Positions 25,620 to 35,300 of a DNA stretch of 64,000 bases are shown here, piece after piece (within the stretch, counting starts at the first letter, position 1; each line of letters begins with the position of its first letter). Under the pieces are notes generated by a model. That model searched no databases, was not told the DNA's origin, and worked only from the letters and a program-made list of their open reading frames with translations. Source of the DNA: Flavobacterium rakeshii (lineage in GTDB: Bacteria > Bacteroidota > Bacteroidia > Flavobacteriales > Flavobacteriaceae); the NCBI RefSeq assembly GCF_009741375.1, contig NZ_WOWP01000010.1, positions 1 through 64,000 on the forward strand, in the 5' to 3' direction. The translations under genes were made by a program, and so were the position numbers.

Positions 25620-26449
25620 TTAATTTCCCTAAAGTTAGGCTTTCTTTTTTCAAGGAAAGCATCACGCCCCTCTTTTGCCTCTTCGGTCATATAAGTTAAA
25701 CGGGTAGCTTCACCGGCAAATACCTGTTGTCCCACCATTCCGTCATCGGTAAGGTTAAACGCAAATTTAAGCATCTTGATAGATGTAGGCGATTTATCCA
25801 GTATTTCCTGAGCCCATTGGTATGCGGTATCTTCAAGTTCAGCGTGAGGGATAACAGCATTAACCATCCCCATTTCATACGCTTCCTGAGCCGAGTAGTT
25901 TCTTCCTAAAAAGAATATTTCGCGAGCACGTTTCTGTCCTACCATTTTAGCAAGGTAAGCCGACCCATATCCGCCATCAAAACTGGTAACATCAGCATCG
26001 GTTTGTTTGAATATAGCATGTTCTTTACTGGCAAGTGTAAGGTCACAAATTACGTGAAGACTGTGTCCGCCACCTACTGCCCATCCAGGTACTACGGCAA
26101 TTACCACTTTTGGCATAAAGCGAATTAGTCGTTGTACCTCAAGAATATTTAACCTGTGCATACCATCATCACCTACATAGCCCTGATGTCCGCGAGCCTT
26201 CTGGTCACCTCCGCTACAAAAAGAATATACACCGTCTTTAGAAGAAGGGCCTTCTGCAGAAAGTAACACTACCCCTATCGAGGTATCTTCCCTTGCATCA
26301 AGAAAAGCTTCAAAAAGTTCGCTTGTTGTTTTAGGTCTGAAAGCGTTACGTACATCCGGCCTGTTAAAGGCTATACGGGCAACGCCATTACATTTTTTAT
26401 AGGTAATATCTTCAAATTCCTTTACTGTTTTCCAGTCTATAGTACTCAT
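25607..26449 (-). CDS. menB: 1,4-dihydroxy-2-naphthoyl-CoA synthase
   Basis: This 280-residue crotonase-fold enzyme has the MenB signatures FNRPDVRNAFRPKTTSEL, FCSGGDQKARG, PGWAVGGGHSLH, and DVTSFDGGYGSAYLAKMVGQ with the active-site Asp/Gly-rich loop. It closes the second ring of naphthoquinone from OSB-CoA. It is the first gene of a run menB-ydbS-ydbT-menA-MBL-menC on the minus strand. A perfect hairpin lies in its leader at 26465-26480. Confidence 0.95.
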   Translation of the reverse strand: MSTIDWKTVKEFEDITYKKCNGVARIAFNRPDVRNAFRPKTTSELFEAFLDAREDTSIGVVLLSAEGPSSKDGVYSFCSGGDQKARGHQGYVGDDGMHRLNILEVQRLIRFMPKVVIAVVPGWAVGGGHSLHVICDLTLASKEHAIFKQTDADVTSFDGGYGSAYLAKMVGQKRAREIFFLGRNYSAQEAYEMGMVNAVIPHAELEDTAYQWAQEILDKSPTSIKMLKFAFNLTDDGMVGQQVFAGEATRLTYMTEEAKEGRDAFLEKRKPNFREIKWIP

Positions 26450-26464
26450 GTGTCTTTAATATTT

Positions 26465-26480
26465 CCCGTAAAAATACGGG
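26465..26480 (-). promoter_or_regulatory. hairpin in the menB leader
   Basis: CCCGTA and TACGGG form a perfect six-pair stem with an AAAA loop (TTTT on the minus strand), 16 bases upstream of the menB ATG. It might act as a transcript-stabilising or translational element. Read on the plus strand it is followed by ATTTTTTGC, but no plus-strand gene precedes it. Confidence 0.4.
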
Positions 26481-26643
26481 ATTTTTTGCATTTGCCAATA
26501 CATTTAAACAGGCTAAAAAAATATAGTAAAAATGAGAGTTATAAATTACTTTTATTCAGTTTTTTATGCAAAACTCATGTAAAAACCTATTGTTTTAAGT
26601 GTTAACCTTTAAAGAAAACAGGGGTAATAATCTAATCTTTAGT

Positions 26644-26651
26644 TATATTTG
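26644..26651 (+). promoter_or_regulatory. -7 box before the serine hydrolase gene
   Basis: TATATTTG followed by CG matches the Bacteroidota -7 consensus, 47 bases before the ATG at 26698. Confidence 0.45.
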
Positions 26652-26697
26652 CGTTTCCACCCCTATTTAAACAGTTTAGAATACACAGAATAGCATA

Positions 26698-27894
26698 ATG
26701 AAGTTTTTAAAATTTATCCCTCTTATAGTATTACTTACCCTAGCCTCCTGTAAAAAGGAAAAACCTACATTGGCACATCATGAAGTTAAAAAAGAAGTAA
26801 AAGATACAATTTTAAGGATAAAACCACTGGATGTCACACTTAATAAGGTTCCACAGGCTTTTGTAGATTCAAAATATGAGAGTATTGATAATTTTTACAA
26901 TCATATTTGGCCAAGGCAAAACCTAAGCGGAGGCTTTCTGGTTGCCAAAAACGGACAGGTACTTTATGAAACCTATGGAGGAATAGCTAACAGAAGTACT
27001 AAAGAGGAAATTAACTCCCATACTGCTTTGCATCTTGCCTCTGTTAGTAAAGTACTTACAGCTGCCGTTGTATTAAAACTTATTGATTTTAAGAAACTGG
27101 AACTCGATCAGAAAGTTAATGTAATACTGCCTGAATTTCCTTATGAGGATATTACTATAAAAATGCTTTTAAATCACAGAAGCGGACTACCTAACTATGC
27201 CTATTTTTGTGATAATGCTGAAATTTGGGACAGAAGCATGCTTAAAAATCAGGATATACTGGATTTAATGGCTAAGCATAAATTTGATTTATACTTTAAA
27301 CCCGATAAGAAGTTTGGTTATTGTAACACTAACTATGCTATGCTAGCACTGGTTATAGAGAAAGTAACTCATATGAATTACAGGGATGCCATGAAGAAGA
27401 TAATATTTGAACCTCTTGGCATGAATGACACTTATGTTTTTGATTATGAAAAGCATAAAGACACAGCAAGTCTTTCTTACAAAGGGAATAATGTTTTATA
27501 TAAGTTTGATTTCCTTGACGATATATACGGAGATAAAAACATTTACTCTACCCCAAGAGATTTACTGAAGTTTGATATGGCAACCTATTCTGATGATTTT
27601 TTAAACCCCGACCTTGTAAAAAAAGTATTTAAAGGTTATAGTTACGAACATAAAGGGGTTAAAAATTACGGATTGGGAATCAGGCTACGTGAGTGGAAAA
27701 CAGGTGAAAAGTTGTTTTATCACAATGGTTGGTGGCATGGTAACACATCGTCTTACGTTACTTTAAAGAAAGATACTGTAACTATTATAGCACTTTCTAA
27801 CAAGTTTAGCTATAAGCCTTATAAAGTATCTAAGCTGGCACCTTTGTTTGGTACTTACCCTATGAAAGATGCCGACGAAGATCTATTTGATTAA
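26698..27894 (+). CDS. lipoprotein serine hydrolase, class C beta-lactamase fold
   Basis: The 398-residue protein has a lipoprotein signal ending LTLASC with the lipidated Cys at 18. The class C/DD-peptidase motifs are present: SVSK with the nucleophile at Ser115 and Lys118, YCN at 208-210, and HNGWWHG in place of the KTG box. Such proteins are esterases, D-aminopeptidases or peptidoglycan-related peptidases rather than resistance beta-lactamases. It is on the plus strand between menB and ygiD and has its own promoter box. Its 3' end nearly abuts the convergent ygiD gene. Confidence 0.88.
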   Translation: MKFLKFIPLIVLLTLASCKKEKPTLAHHEVKKEVKDTILRIKPLDVTLNKVPQAFVDSKYESIDNFYNHIWPRQNLSGGFLVAKNGQVLYETYGGIANRSTKEEINSHTALHLASVSKVLTAAVVLKLIDFKKLELDQKVNVILPEFPYEDITIKMLLNHRSGLPNYAYFCDNAEIWDRSMLKNQDILDLMAKHKFDLYFKPDKKFGYCNTNYAMLALVIEKVTHMNYRDAMKKIIFEPLGMNDTYVFDYEKHKDTASLSYKGNNVLYKFDFLDDIYGDKNIYSTPRDLLKFDMATYSDDFLNPDLVKKVFKGYSYEHKGVKNYGLGIRLREWKTGEKLFYHNGWWHGNTSSYVTLKKDTVTIIALSNKFSYKPYKVSKLAPLFGTYPMKDADEDLFD

Positions 27895-27898
27895 GGAG

Positions 27899-28729
27899 TT
27901 ATCCTATTTTTACCGAAGTCATATTTAATGAACCTCCTACAAGCTTATCATTAAAAAAGCTTAGTTCATCTTTATTATCCTGTAATCCCAGTATATACAT
28001 TAACGGATAATAATGATCTGGTGTTGGGATTGCCAGTTTAGCCGACTTACTGAGTTTTTCATACTCCATAAGCGCTTTGTGGTCGCCACCCTGTATTTTT
28101 TGCTTGAAAATATCATTCATTTCAATAGCCCAGTCAAAACCATAGTTTGGCTCATTAAGCTTGCGCCAGTCTATCATACGAAGGTTGTGCACCATATTAC
28201 CGCTACCTATAATCAATACGCCTTTCTTTCTTAATGCTGAAAGTTGTTTTGCCAGATTATAGTGATATTCAGCAGGCTTACCATAATCTATACTTAACTG
28301 TAAAACCGGAATATCAGCATCCGGATACATATGTCTTACTACTGTCCAAGTACCGTGGTCAAGCCCCCAGTCGTGATCCAGTCCAACATCTGTACTTGTG
28401 ATTAAGCTAGCTGTTTCCTTTGCCAGCTCAGGACTACCCTTAGCAGGATATTCCACATCAAATAAAGCCTGAGGAAAACCACCAAAATCATGAATAGTTT
28501 TAGGTTCTTCCATAGCTGTAACGTGAGTGCCACGTGTTAACCAGTGGGCAGATACTACTATTACAGCTTTGGGCCTTGTAACTTCTTTTCCCATTTTGGC
28601 CCAGGTTTGCGAAAACTCGTTATCCTCAATACCATTCATGGGAGAACCATGCCCTATAAACAATACAGGCAGTTTTATATCTTCTTCCGTTAAACTGTCA
28701 GTCCAGTTTTTAAAGTTGTGTAGTGACAT
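27899..28729 (-). CDS. ygiD: 4,5-DOPA-extradiol-dioxygenase-like protein YgiD
   Basis: This 276-residue class III extradiol ring-cleavage dioxygenase of the LigB/YgiD type has metal-site motifs with His27 in FIGHGSPMN, His62 in VVSAHWLT and a His in GSGNMVHNL. The LDHGTWTVVRHMYPDADIP segment is typical. YgiD-type enzymes cleave L-DOPA in vitro; the physiological substrate is not known. It is 11 bases downstream of cvfB and probably co-transcribed with menD and cvfB. Confidence 0.9.
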   Translation of the reverse strand: MSLHNFKNWTDSLTEEDIKLPVLFIGHGSPMNGIEDNEFSQTWAKMGKEVTRPKAVIVVSAHWLTRGTHVTAMEEPKTIHDFGGFPQALFDVEYPAKGSPELAKETASLITSTDVGLDHDWGLDHGTWTVVRHMYPDADIPVLQLSIDYGKPAEYHYNLAKQLSALRKKGVLIIGSGNMVHNLRMIDWRKLNEPNYGFDWAIEMNDIFKQKIQGGDHKALMEYEKLSKSAKLAIPTPDHYYPLMYILGLQDNKDELSFFNDKLVGGSLNMTSVKIG

Positions 28730-28740
28730 GGTAGTATGTT

Positions 28741-29574
28741 TTATTCTTTTATAAGATGAATACCATCTTCTTTAATCTCAATAAGTCTTTGCTTGTATAA
28801 AGAACCTATTGCCTTTTTAAATGCTTTTTTACTCATTTTAAGCACTGTTTTTATATCCTCAGGATGGCTGTTATCATTCAGCCTGATAAAGCCTCTGCTC
28901 TCACGAAGCTCTTCCAGTATATATTGAGCATTTGGCTCAATACTATCGGCACCGCCTTTTTGAAGCGTAATGTCTATTTTATTATCAGGACGAATAAGTT
29001 TTACATAACCGATAACCCTATCACCCGTACGCAAATCCTGATATACTTCATCTTTATATAAAAGACCTTTGTGTTTACCATTAATAATGACATTGATGCC
29101 CATCTCAGTAATGTGCGAAATAATTAAATCTACTTCCTCACCCTCATCAACAGTAAGTGTCTCATTATTCAGAAACTTACTGGTTCTGCTTGAACCTACT
29201 AAGCGACCTGTTTTATCATCAATATGCATATGGATTAGGTAGCGTTTGCTTTTTTCCATAGGTCTTGCCTGTTCCTTAAAAGGTACAAACAAGTCTTTTT
29301 CAAGTCCCCAGTCTACAAAAGCACCAAATTTATTGATATAACTTACTCTTAAATATGCAAAATCATTTAAAGTAATATATGGCTTTAATGTCGTAGCTAC
29401 CAGCCTTTCCTCATGATCAAGATATACAAAAACAGCCAACTCATCCCCTACTTCAAATTTACGGGGTACATACTTATTAGGTAATAAAACATCCTTACTA
29501 CCATCGGTTAAGTATAAACCAACGCTGGTATCTCTTTGTATTTTTAACGTATTATATTGTCCTATCTCAATCAT
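28741..29574 (-). CDS. cvfB: CvfB/YitL-type S1 RNA-binding protein
   Basis: The 277 residues contain S1-like OB folds: VGLYLTDGSKDVLLPNKYVP in the first, RVSYINKFGAFVDWGLEKDLFVPF in the second and a third around residues 145-205. A C-terminal winged-helix segment includes VLKMSKKAFKKAIGSLYKQRLIEI. This is the CvfB layout, an RNA-binding regulator of virulence factors in Staphylococcus. It lies between menD (38 bases) and ygiD (11 bases) in the same direction. Confidence 0.9.
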   Translation of the reverse strand: MIEIGQYNTLKIQRDTSVGLYLTDGSKDVLLPNKYVPRKFEVGDELAVFVYLDHEERLVATTLKPYITLNDFAYLRVSYINKFGAFVDWGLEKDLFVPFKEQARPMEKSKRYLIHMHIDDKTGRLVGSSRTSKFLNNETLTVDEGEEVDLIISHITEMGINVIINGKHKGLLYKDEVYQDLRTGDRVIGYVKLIRPDNKIDITLQKGGADSIEPNAQYILEELRESRGFIRLNDNSHPEDIKTVLKMSKKAFKKAIGSLYKQRLIEIKEDGIHLIKE

Positions 29575-29612
29575 CCTATGTGGTTTATTATATAAATGTA
29601 CGAAGTTTTAGC

Positions 29613-31268
29613 TTAGGCTAATTCTTTAAAATATTGTTTTAATATCTGGTCGTTCTCTTTTACAGGGGTAAATACTTCAAGTAATTTCGGACTGTCAGAT
29701 TTACTGAAAAATGCTTCAAGGTTTTTGTTAAGTTCTTCCAGGTTATGTGCCTCAGAATATTCAAAATCAAACATTTTGGCAAGATGTTCTCCTGTCAGGT
29801 TGTGTTCGGTCTCAAAATAGGTATTAAACACAGCTGTTTCCTTATGTCCCGGTAATATTCTGAATATACCCCCACCACCGTTATTGATAAGCAGAATTTT
29901 AAAATCTTTTGGGATATAACTGTTCCAAAGCGCATTACTGTCGTAAAAGAAACTTACGTCTCCGGTGATAAGAATATTTTCTTTACCACTGGCTACGGCA
30001 GCACCAATAGCGGTAGATGTACAGCCGTCTATACCACTGGTTCCTCTGTTGCAGAACACTTCAACCGATGGTTTCATATCAAAAAGCTGCATATATCGTA
30101 CGGCAGAACTGTTACTTATCTGTACCTGCGAATTTTCGGGTAATGAAGTAAGAACCGATTCAAATACCTTGAAATCACTAAACGGAATCTGAGTCATGTA
30201 TTCATCATGTTTCAGTTTCCTGTATGCTTTTATTTCCTGAGCTCTGTGATTATAACTACTCTCTACAAAATGTGTAGCCGGTAAAAAACGATTTAAAAAT
30301 GGATTTGGTTCAGCTAAAAAATGCTTGGTAAGTACTCCAAAGGTATCATAAGCCCTTAATGTATCAATGTGCCAGTGATCGTGAGGTTTGTATTTTCTTA
30401 AAAAGGCTTTAATCCTTTTTGATACTACCATTCCGCCAAAGGTAACCAGGATATCGGGGCAAAATGCTTTAAAGTCCTCTTCCTTAAACGGTGTGATTAT
30501 AACATCAATACTGTTTAAAAACTTTTTATGATGGATATTTGAAGTCGATTCTGTCATTACCACTACAGAAGGATCTTCTGCAAGCCGCTCCAGTATTTCT
30601 TTATCAATTGAGTTTGGTTGGTTTACACCTACTAAAACCAGTTTCTTTTTAGCAAGATTCCATTTTTCTACAAACGGACTCAAATCCTCACTAAAAGAAT
30701 TTTCAAAAGAAACATCAAGTATTTTAGGCTCAACAGTAAGCTGGTCTGTAGTATCATATAAAGGCTCTTCAAACGGAGCATTTATATGTACAGGACCTTT
30801 TTCGCTAATGGCCTTTTCAATAGCTACATTAATCTTATTATCATTTTCGGCAGAAGCCTCTTCCTGAAGGTTAGCTGAATAAACGATATGATTGGCATAT
30901 ACATTTTCCTGACGAATGGTCTGTCCGTCCCCTATGTCAATTTTATCATGCGGCCTATCGGCAGATATTATTACAAGTGGAATTTGGCTGTAAAAAGCCT
31001 CTGCCACGGCAGGATAATAATTAAGTAATGCAGAACCCGAAGTACACAGTACAGCTACAGGTTTTTTAAGCTGTTGTGCCATACCTGTAGCAAAAAATGC
31101 TGCACAGCGTTCATCGGCTATACTATAGCACTTAAAAGCCGGATTAGTTGCAAAACCTATAGTTAGAGGTGCATTGCGCGACCCCGGAGATATTACAATA
31201 TCAGTGATTCCCTTAGCACAGCATATTTCAATAATGCTTTGTGCCAAAGGTATTGTTGGGTACATCAT
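29613..31268 (-). CDS. menD: SEPHCHC synthase MenD
   Basis: This 551-residue thiamine diphosphate enzyme begins with IVISPGSRNAPLTIGF, the MenD signature. It has the TPP/metal-binding GDVSFFYDSNALW segment and GTSGIDGCTSTAIGAA. MenD joins 2-oxoglutarate and isochorismate, the first committed menaquinone step. In many bacteria menF and the DHNA-CoA thioesterase lie next to menD; here the upstream neighbour is a glutathione peroxidase instead. menE and menF are not in this window. Confidence 0.95.
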   Translation of the reverse strand: MMYPTIPLAQSIIEICCAKGITDIVISPGSRNAPLTIGFATNPAFKCYSIADERCAAFFATGMAQQLKKPVAVLCTSGSALLNYYPAVAEAFYSQIPLVIISADRPHDKIDIGDGQTIRQENVYANHIVYSANLQEEASAENDNKINVAIEKAISEKGPVHINAPFEEPLYDTTDQLTVEPKILDVSFENSFSEDLSPFVEKWNLAKKKLVLVGVNQPNSIDKEILERLAEDPSVVVMTESTSNIHHKKFLNSIDVIITPFKEEDFKAFCPDILVTFGGMVVSKRIKAFLRKYKPHDHWHIDTLRAYDTFGVLTKHFLAEPNPFLNRFLPATHFVESSYNHRAQEIKAYRKLKHDEYMTQIPFSDFKVFESVLTSLPENSQVQISNSSAVRYMQLFDMKPSVEVFCNRGTSGIDGCTSTAIGAAVASGKENILITGDVSFFYDSNALWNSYIPKDFKILLINNGGGGIFRILPGHKETAVFNTYFETEHNLTGEHLAKMFDFEYSEAHNLEELNKNLEAFFSKSDSPKLLEVFTPVKENDQILKQYFKELA

Positions 31269-31317
31269 TATGTGTATATTCTAGATTATAAATGCGGGTG
31301 TAAACTAAAACAACCCG

Positions 31318-31923
31318 TTATGAGTTAATCCAGTTTACAATTTCAGGATCTTTTGGAGTAGTACGCGGGCTAACCACTTTTTCCAATTCTCCGTTAGTAT
31401 TGATAAGGTATTTTTGGAAGTTCCATTCCACCTCACTATCCTGAAGTCCGTTTTTATCCTTTTGTGTAAGGAACTGGTATATTGGAGCCATATCCTCCCC
31501 TTTTACAGATACTTTAGACATCATAGGGAAGCTTACACCATAGTTTTGCTTACAAAAAGTAGCAATCTCCTCATTAGTACCCGGTTCCTGGCTGGCAAAG
31601 TTATTTGCAGGAAAACCTACAATAACAAGACCTTTATCCTGATATTCTTTATAAAGAGCTTCCAGTTCTTCATACTGCGGAGTCAATCCACATTTTGAAG
31701 CGGTGTTTACTACAATTACTTTTTTACCTTTAAGTGTAGAGAAGTCAAACTCTTTACCATAAAGATCTTCTACTTTAAACTGGTATATGTTTTTTTTAGA
31801 CATGTTTGTTGGATTTTCAACTGCCTGTGCAGTCTCGGTTGTTTCAGTTGTTGTATCCTGTGTGTTGTTCTTGCAGGAAGCAAAAAGTACAATTGAACAG
31901 GCTAATATTGCTATTTTTTTCAT
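31318..31923 (-). CDS. glutathione peroxidase-family lipoprotein
   Basis: The 201 residues start with a lipoprotein signal (ILFASC-like lipobox, Cys17), then a Thr/Glu-rich linker. The peroxidase domain follows with VNTASKCGLT (peroxidatic Cys78 in place of selenocysteine), FPANNFASQEPG and EWNFQKYLI. Cys-type enzymes of this family generally use thioredoxin. The lipid anchor places it in the cell envelope, probably facing the periplasm. It is read separately from menD. Confidence 0.9.
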   Translation of the reverse strand: MKKIAILACSIVLFASCKNNTQDTTTETTETAQAVENPTNMSKKNIYQFKVEDLYGKEFDFSTLKGKKVIVVNTASKCGLTPQYEELEALYKEYQDKGLVIVGFPANNFASQEPGTNEEIATFCKQNYGVSFPMMSKVSVKGEDMAPIYQFLTQKDKNGLQDSEVEWNFQKYLINTNGELEKVVSPRTTPKDPEIVNWINS

Positions 31924-32010
31924 GGTTTTATTTTACTGTAAAATTAAATAAAAATTCGCTTAAGCTAAAGAATTGAGTATATTTAAAGTCTATATATAAA
32001 TATACTAAAT

Positions 32011-32334
32011 ATGTTGTTTTTTAATACCATTACCAGTTTTTTAAAAAACAGGGAATACAGGGATTTACTGTATACCACAACCATAATACTGATAGTTGGT
32101 ACAATATCTTACCATTTTATAGAAGGCTGGAGCCTTGTTAACTCTCTTTATTTTTCGGTAATTACCCTAACGACTATAGGTTATGGTGATTTTGCGCCAC
32201 AAACCGATTTAGGCAAAATGTTCACTATAGTTTATATACTAATGGGGCTTGGTATAATACTCCAGTTTATCAATACCGTGAAAAACCATTATAGTGAAAC
32301 CCGAAATAAACATCATCATAAAAAAGACCGATAA
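32011..32334 (+). CDS. two-helix potassium channel-like protein
   Basis: This 107-residue membrane protein has one transmembrane helix around residues 20-38, a pore loop with the K+ selectivity filter TLTTIGYGDF, and a second helix from about 70. The tail is short, basic and His-rich. It fits the minimal Ion_trans_2 two-TM channel. No regulatory RCK domain is attached. It stands alone and ends in a strong terminator. Confidence 0.87.
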   Translation: MLFFNTITSFLKNREYRDLLYTTTIILIVGTISYHFIEGWSLVNSLYFSVITLTTIGYGDFAPQTDLGKMFTIVYILMGLGIILQFINTVKNHYSETRNKHHHKKDR

Positions 32335-32363
32335 AAAAAGCCTCTTTTTAAAGAGGCTTTTTT
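32333..32363. terminator. bidirectional terminator
   Basis: GCCTCTTT (32340-32347) pairs with AAAGAGGC (32350-32357), flanked by A and T runs. It serves the K+ channel gene and the convergent cytochrome c assembly gene. Confidence 0.87.
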
Positions 32364-32371
32364 GTTATTAA

Positions 32372-35300
32372 TTATTTCTTAGAATAATGTTTTTTGTACT
32401 GTACAAACGATATTGCTCCTATTATTAATGCTCCAAGAGCCATCCAGAAGAAATATGCCGGTGTTCTCACCTCTCCGCTTGCATAAGAATGTAACCCTGT
32501 AAGATAGAAGTTAACACCAAAATAAGTCATTAATACAGAAGCATAGGCTAAGATACTAAAGAAGTTAAATATCCATGTTCCTCTAAGTTTAGGTACAAAA
32601 CGCATGTGTATTACAAAGGCATAAACCATAATACTTACCAGTGCCCATGTTTCTTTAGGATCCCAGCCCCAGTAGCGTCCCCAGCTTTCGTTAGCCCATT
32701 GACCGCCGAGGAAGTTACCTATAGTAAGCATAACTAACCCCAGGGTTAAAACCATCTCGTTTACATAGGTAATCTCTTTTATATTTAAATCCATTTTTTG
32801 CTTATTCTTAGAGTTTGTAAAAATTATAAGCAATAATGAAATAAGTCCTAAAATCATACCTAGAGTAAACGGGCCATAACTACCCACAATAACTGCCACG
32901 TGAATCATTAACCAATACGAATTAAGTACAGGTACAAGGTTGCCTATTTGCGGGTCTGTCCAGCTTTGGTGTGCTACCCAAAGTATCATTGCAGCCACAA
33001 ATGCCGATCCGGCCACTGTAAGTTCTGATTTGTTTTCTTCAGATATTTTGAACATTCCTTTAAAAGTCCAGTTTACTAAAAGCGGGCGGAAACCAAAACC
33101 AAAGGCTAAACCAAAGAACATAGTTGACCACCCTACAAAAATCACCGACTCATATGCATTGCTCCAAGGTGCGTGACCTGATATGTACCAACGTGCAATA
33201 AGTCCTGCCGTATGTAGTAAAAATAAAACCGCTATTAAAACATTAAGCACTTTAAGAGACTTAACAGTCCATTTATATGGGTTAAATATTTTAACAACAG
33301 CCAGTAACATCATCAATAAACCGGCAAGCATATAATAGCGATACAGTTTTTTGAAAATATCATACTTGTTGTAAAAAATCTCAGCTTCAACTCTTTTATC
33401 TGCCGGCATAACTTCTCCACCAAATTTATGCTGATAGTTTATTAAACCTTCAATCAGGCTGTTTGGCATAGTATAGTCATTTTTTTCTGCTGCTGCCTCA
33501 AGTGATTGTGCATAATAAGGAAGGATATTCTTTATTTTTTGTAAATCTTCATTTTGAATTTCTGAAGCTTCTAAATAAGAAACCCATTTATTATTAGGAT
33601 CATTAGGTACTGGGAAAACCTTTAAAATACTTCCACTAAGTGCAGAATACAGAAGATTAATTTTTTTATCAATCTCCATATAATCAGTATCAAACTGATT
33701 TGGTACAGGTTCTCTGTAAGCTCTTTCAAGTGTGTGGGATAATTTGTAGTTACCTTGATTGTCAAAGAAATCGGCAAGAGAAGCATATTCAGCTTTCTTA
33801 TCAACACCCGCAACTATACGTAAACTGTCGTTTCCTCTTCTAAGAGCGATAATAGGCACATTATACCATACTTCAGGTAAATGTGTAATTGATATAAAAA
33901 CCTGATCGGCGTTCATATCCTTATACGTATCACTTTTACTTACCTTTCTTAAAAGTTCTGAAGCAAAAGTATTTACAGGCTTCATTCTACCACCTGCATC
34001 CTGAATAATAATACGACTAAATTTAGCCGCATGTTCTTTACTTACCTTATATTTCTCAATTATAGAGTCTAACTGCTTTTCAGTTGGTTTATCATGAATG
34101 TGTTGTGAATACCCGCTTAAACCAATAAATAACACCAGTACTGTTATTAGTTTAGCTTTTTTAGCTTTAATTTTTTTCAGCTTTAGCCTTAAGTCACCAA
34201 AACGGGTATTTTTATCACCAAGTATAACCATTAATCCTATGTATAAAAGAAAGTATCCTATATAACTTATCCATGTTCCCCAAAAATCATGATTAACCGA
34301 AAGATTTGTGCCCAGTTCATCAGGATCAAATCCTGCCTGGAAAAAACGGTAACCACGGTAATCCAGAATATTATTCATAAAGATACGGGCGTCAAAAGTA
34401 TTGTTTTCTTCTTCATCTATAACCGTAACCTTACTTTCGAAAGCAGAATAACTAGATTCTGTTCCCGGATATTTGTCGGCAATAAAATCATTAAGTTTTA
34501 CACTAAATGGAAGCTCATATGTTTTACTTCCATATATAAAAGTATATTCAAGACTACCTATTTTAATTGATTGAGGTACCCCCATTTTTTTAGCACCTCC
34601 TACAAGAGTAACTTCTTTTTCTACCCCCTCATTTTTAACTACAATAGTAAGAGCACCATCTTCTTTAGTCTTATAATCTTCGTTTGATTTATAAACCATC
34701 TTACCTTTAATAGGTGCTTCAGGGAATACAAATCGGGAACCGCCAACATTATATAATGACCTAAACATTAATGGTTGTATAGAGTCGGCATATACTGTAC
34801 CCTCCATCCTATCGGCCATACGCATAAAATCACCTCCAAAAGATGACTGCAGCATATATACATCATTTACAGAAGTTATGTTTACAGCACCCTGTGTAGG
34901 CTTGTTAAAAGCATAAAGTATATTGTGAATACTTTGTACTTCACCCTCTTTAAGGTAGTGCTCATGGCGACCGCCGTCTCCGGCTTCAACCATCTTTATA
35001 TAGTTAACACCATCTTTATCTTCTACTATAGTATCTTTAGCACCAAGTATATAATCTTTATACTCAATAGTAAAAGGAATACCATTAAACTCTTCGTTCA
35101 TGGTAAAGTGATTACTACCCAGCATACCTATAAACCAAGGTTTATCACCTTCGGGAGTCATTAACAAATGTTTCTCAAAAGTTCTTCTTCTCATTTCACC
35201 CTGATATTCACCATCAACCATTACAGTTAAATAGGTCTTATCAGAATAAAAATGACTTTCGGTAGCACCTTCTCTAATTGGCATCATACCTTCATAGCTA

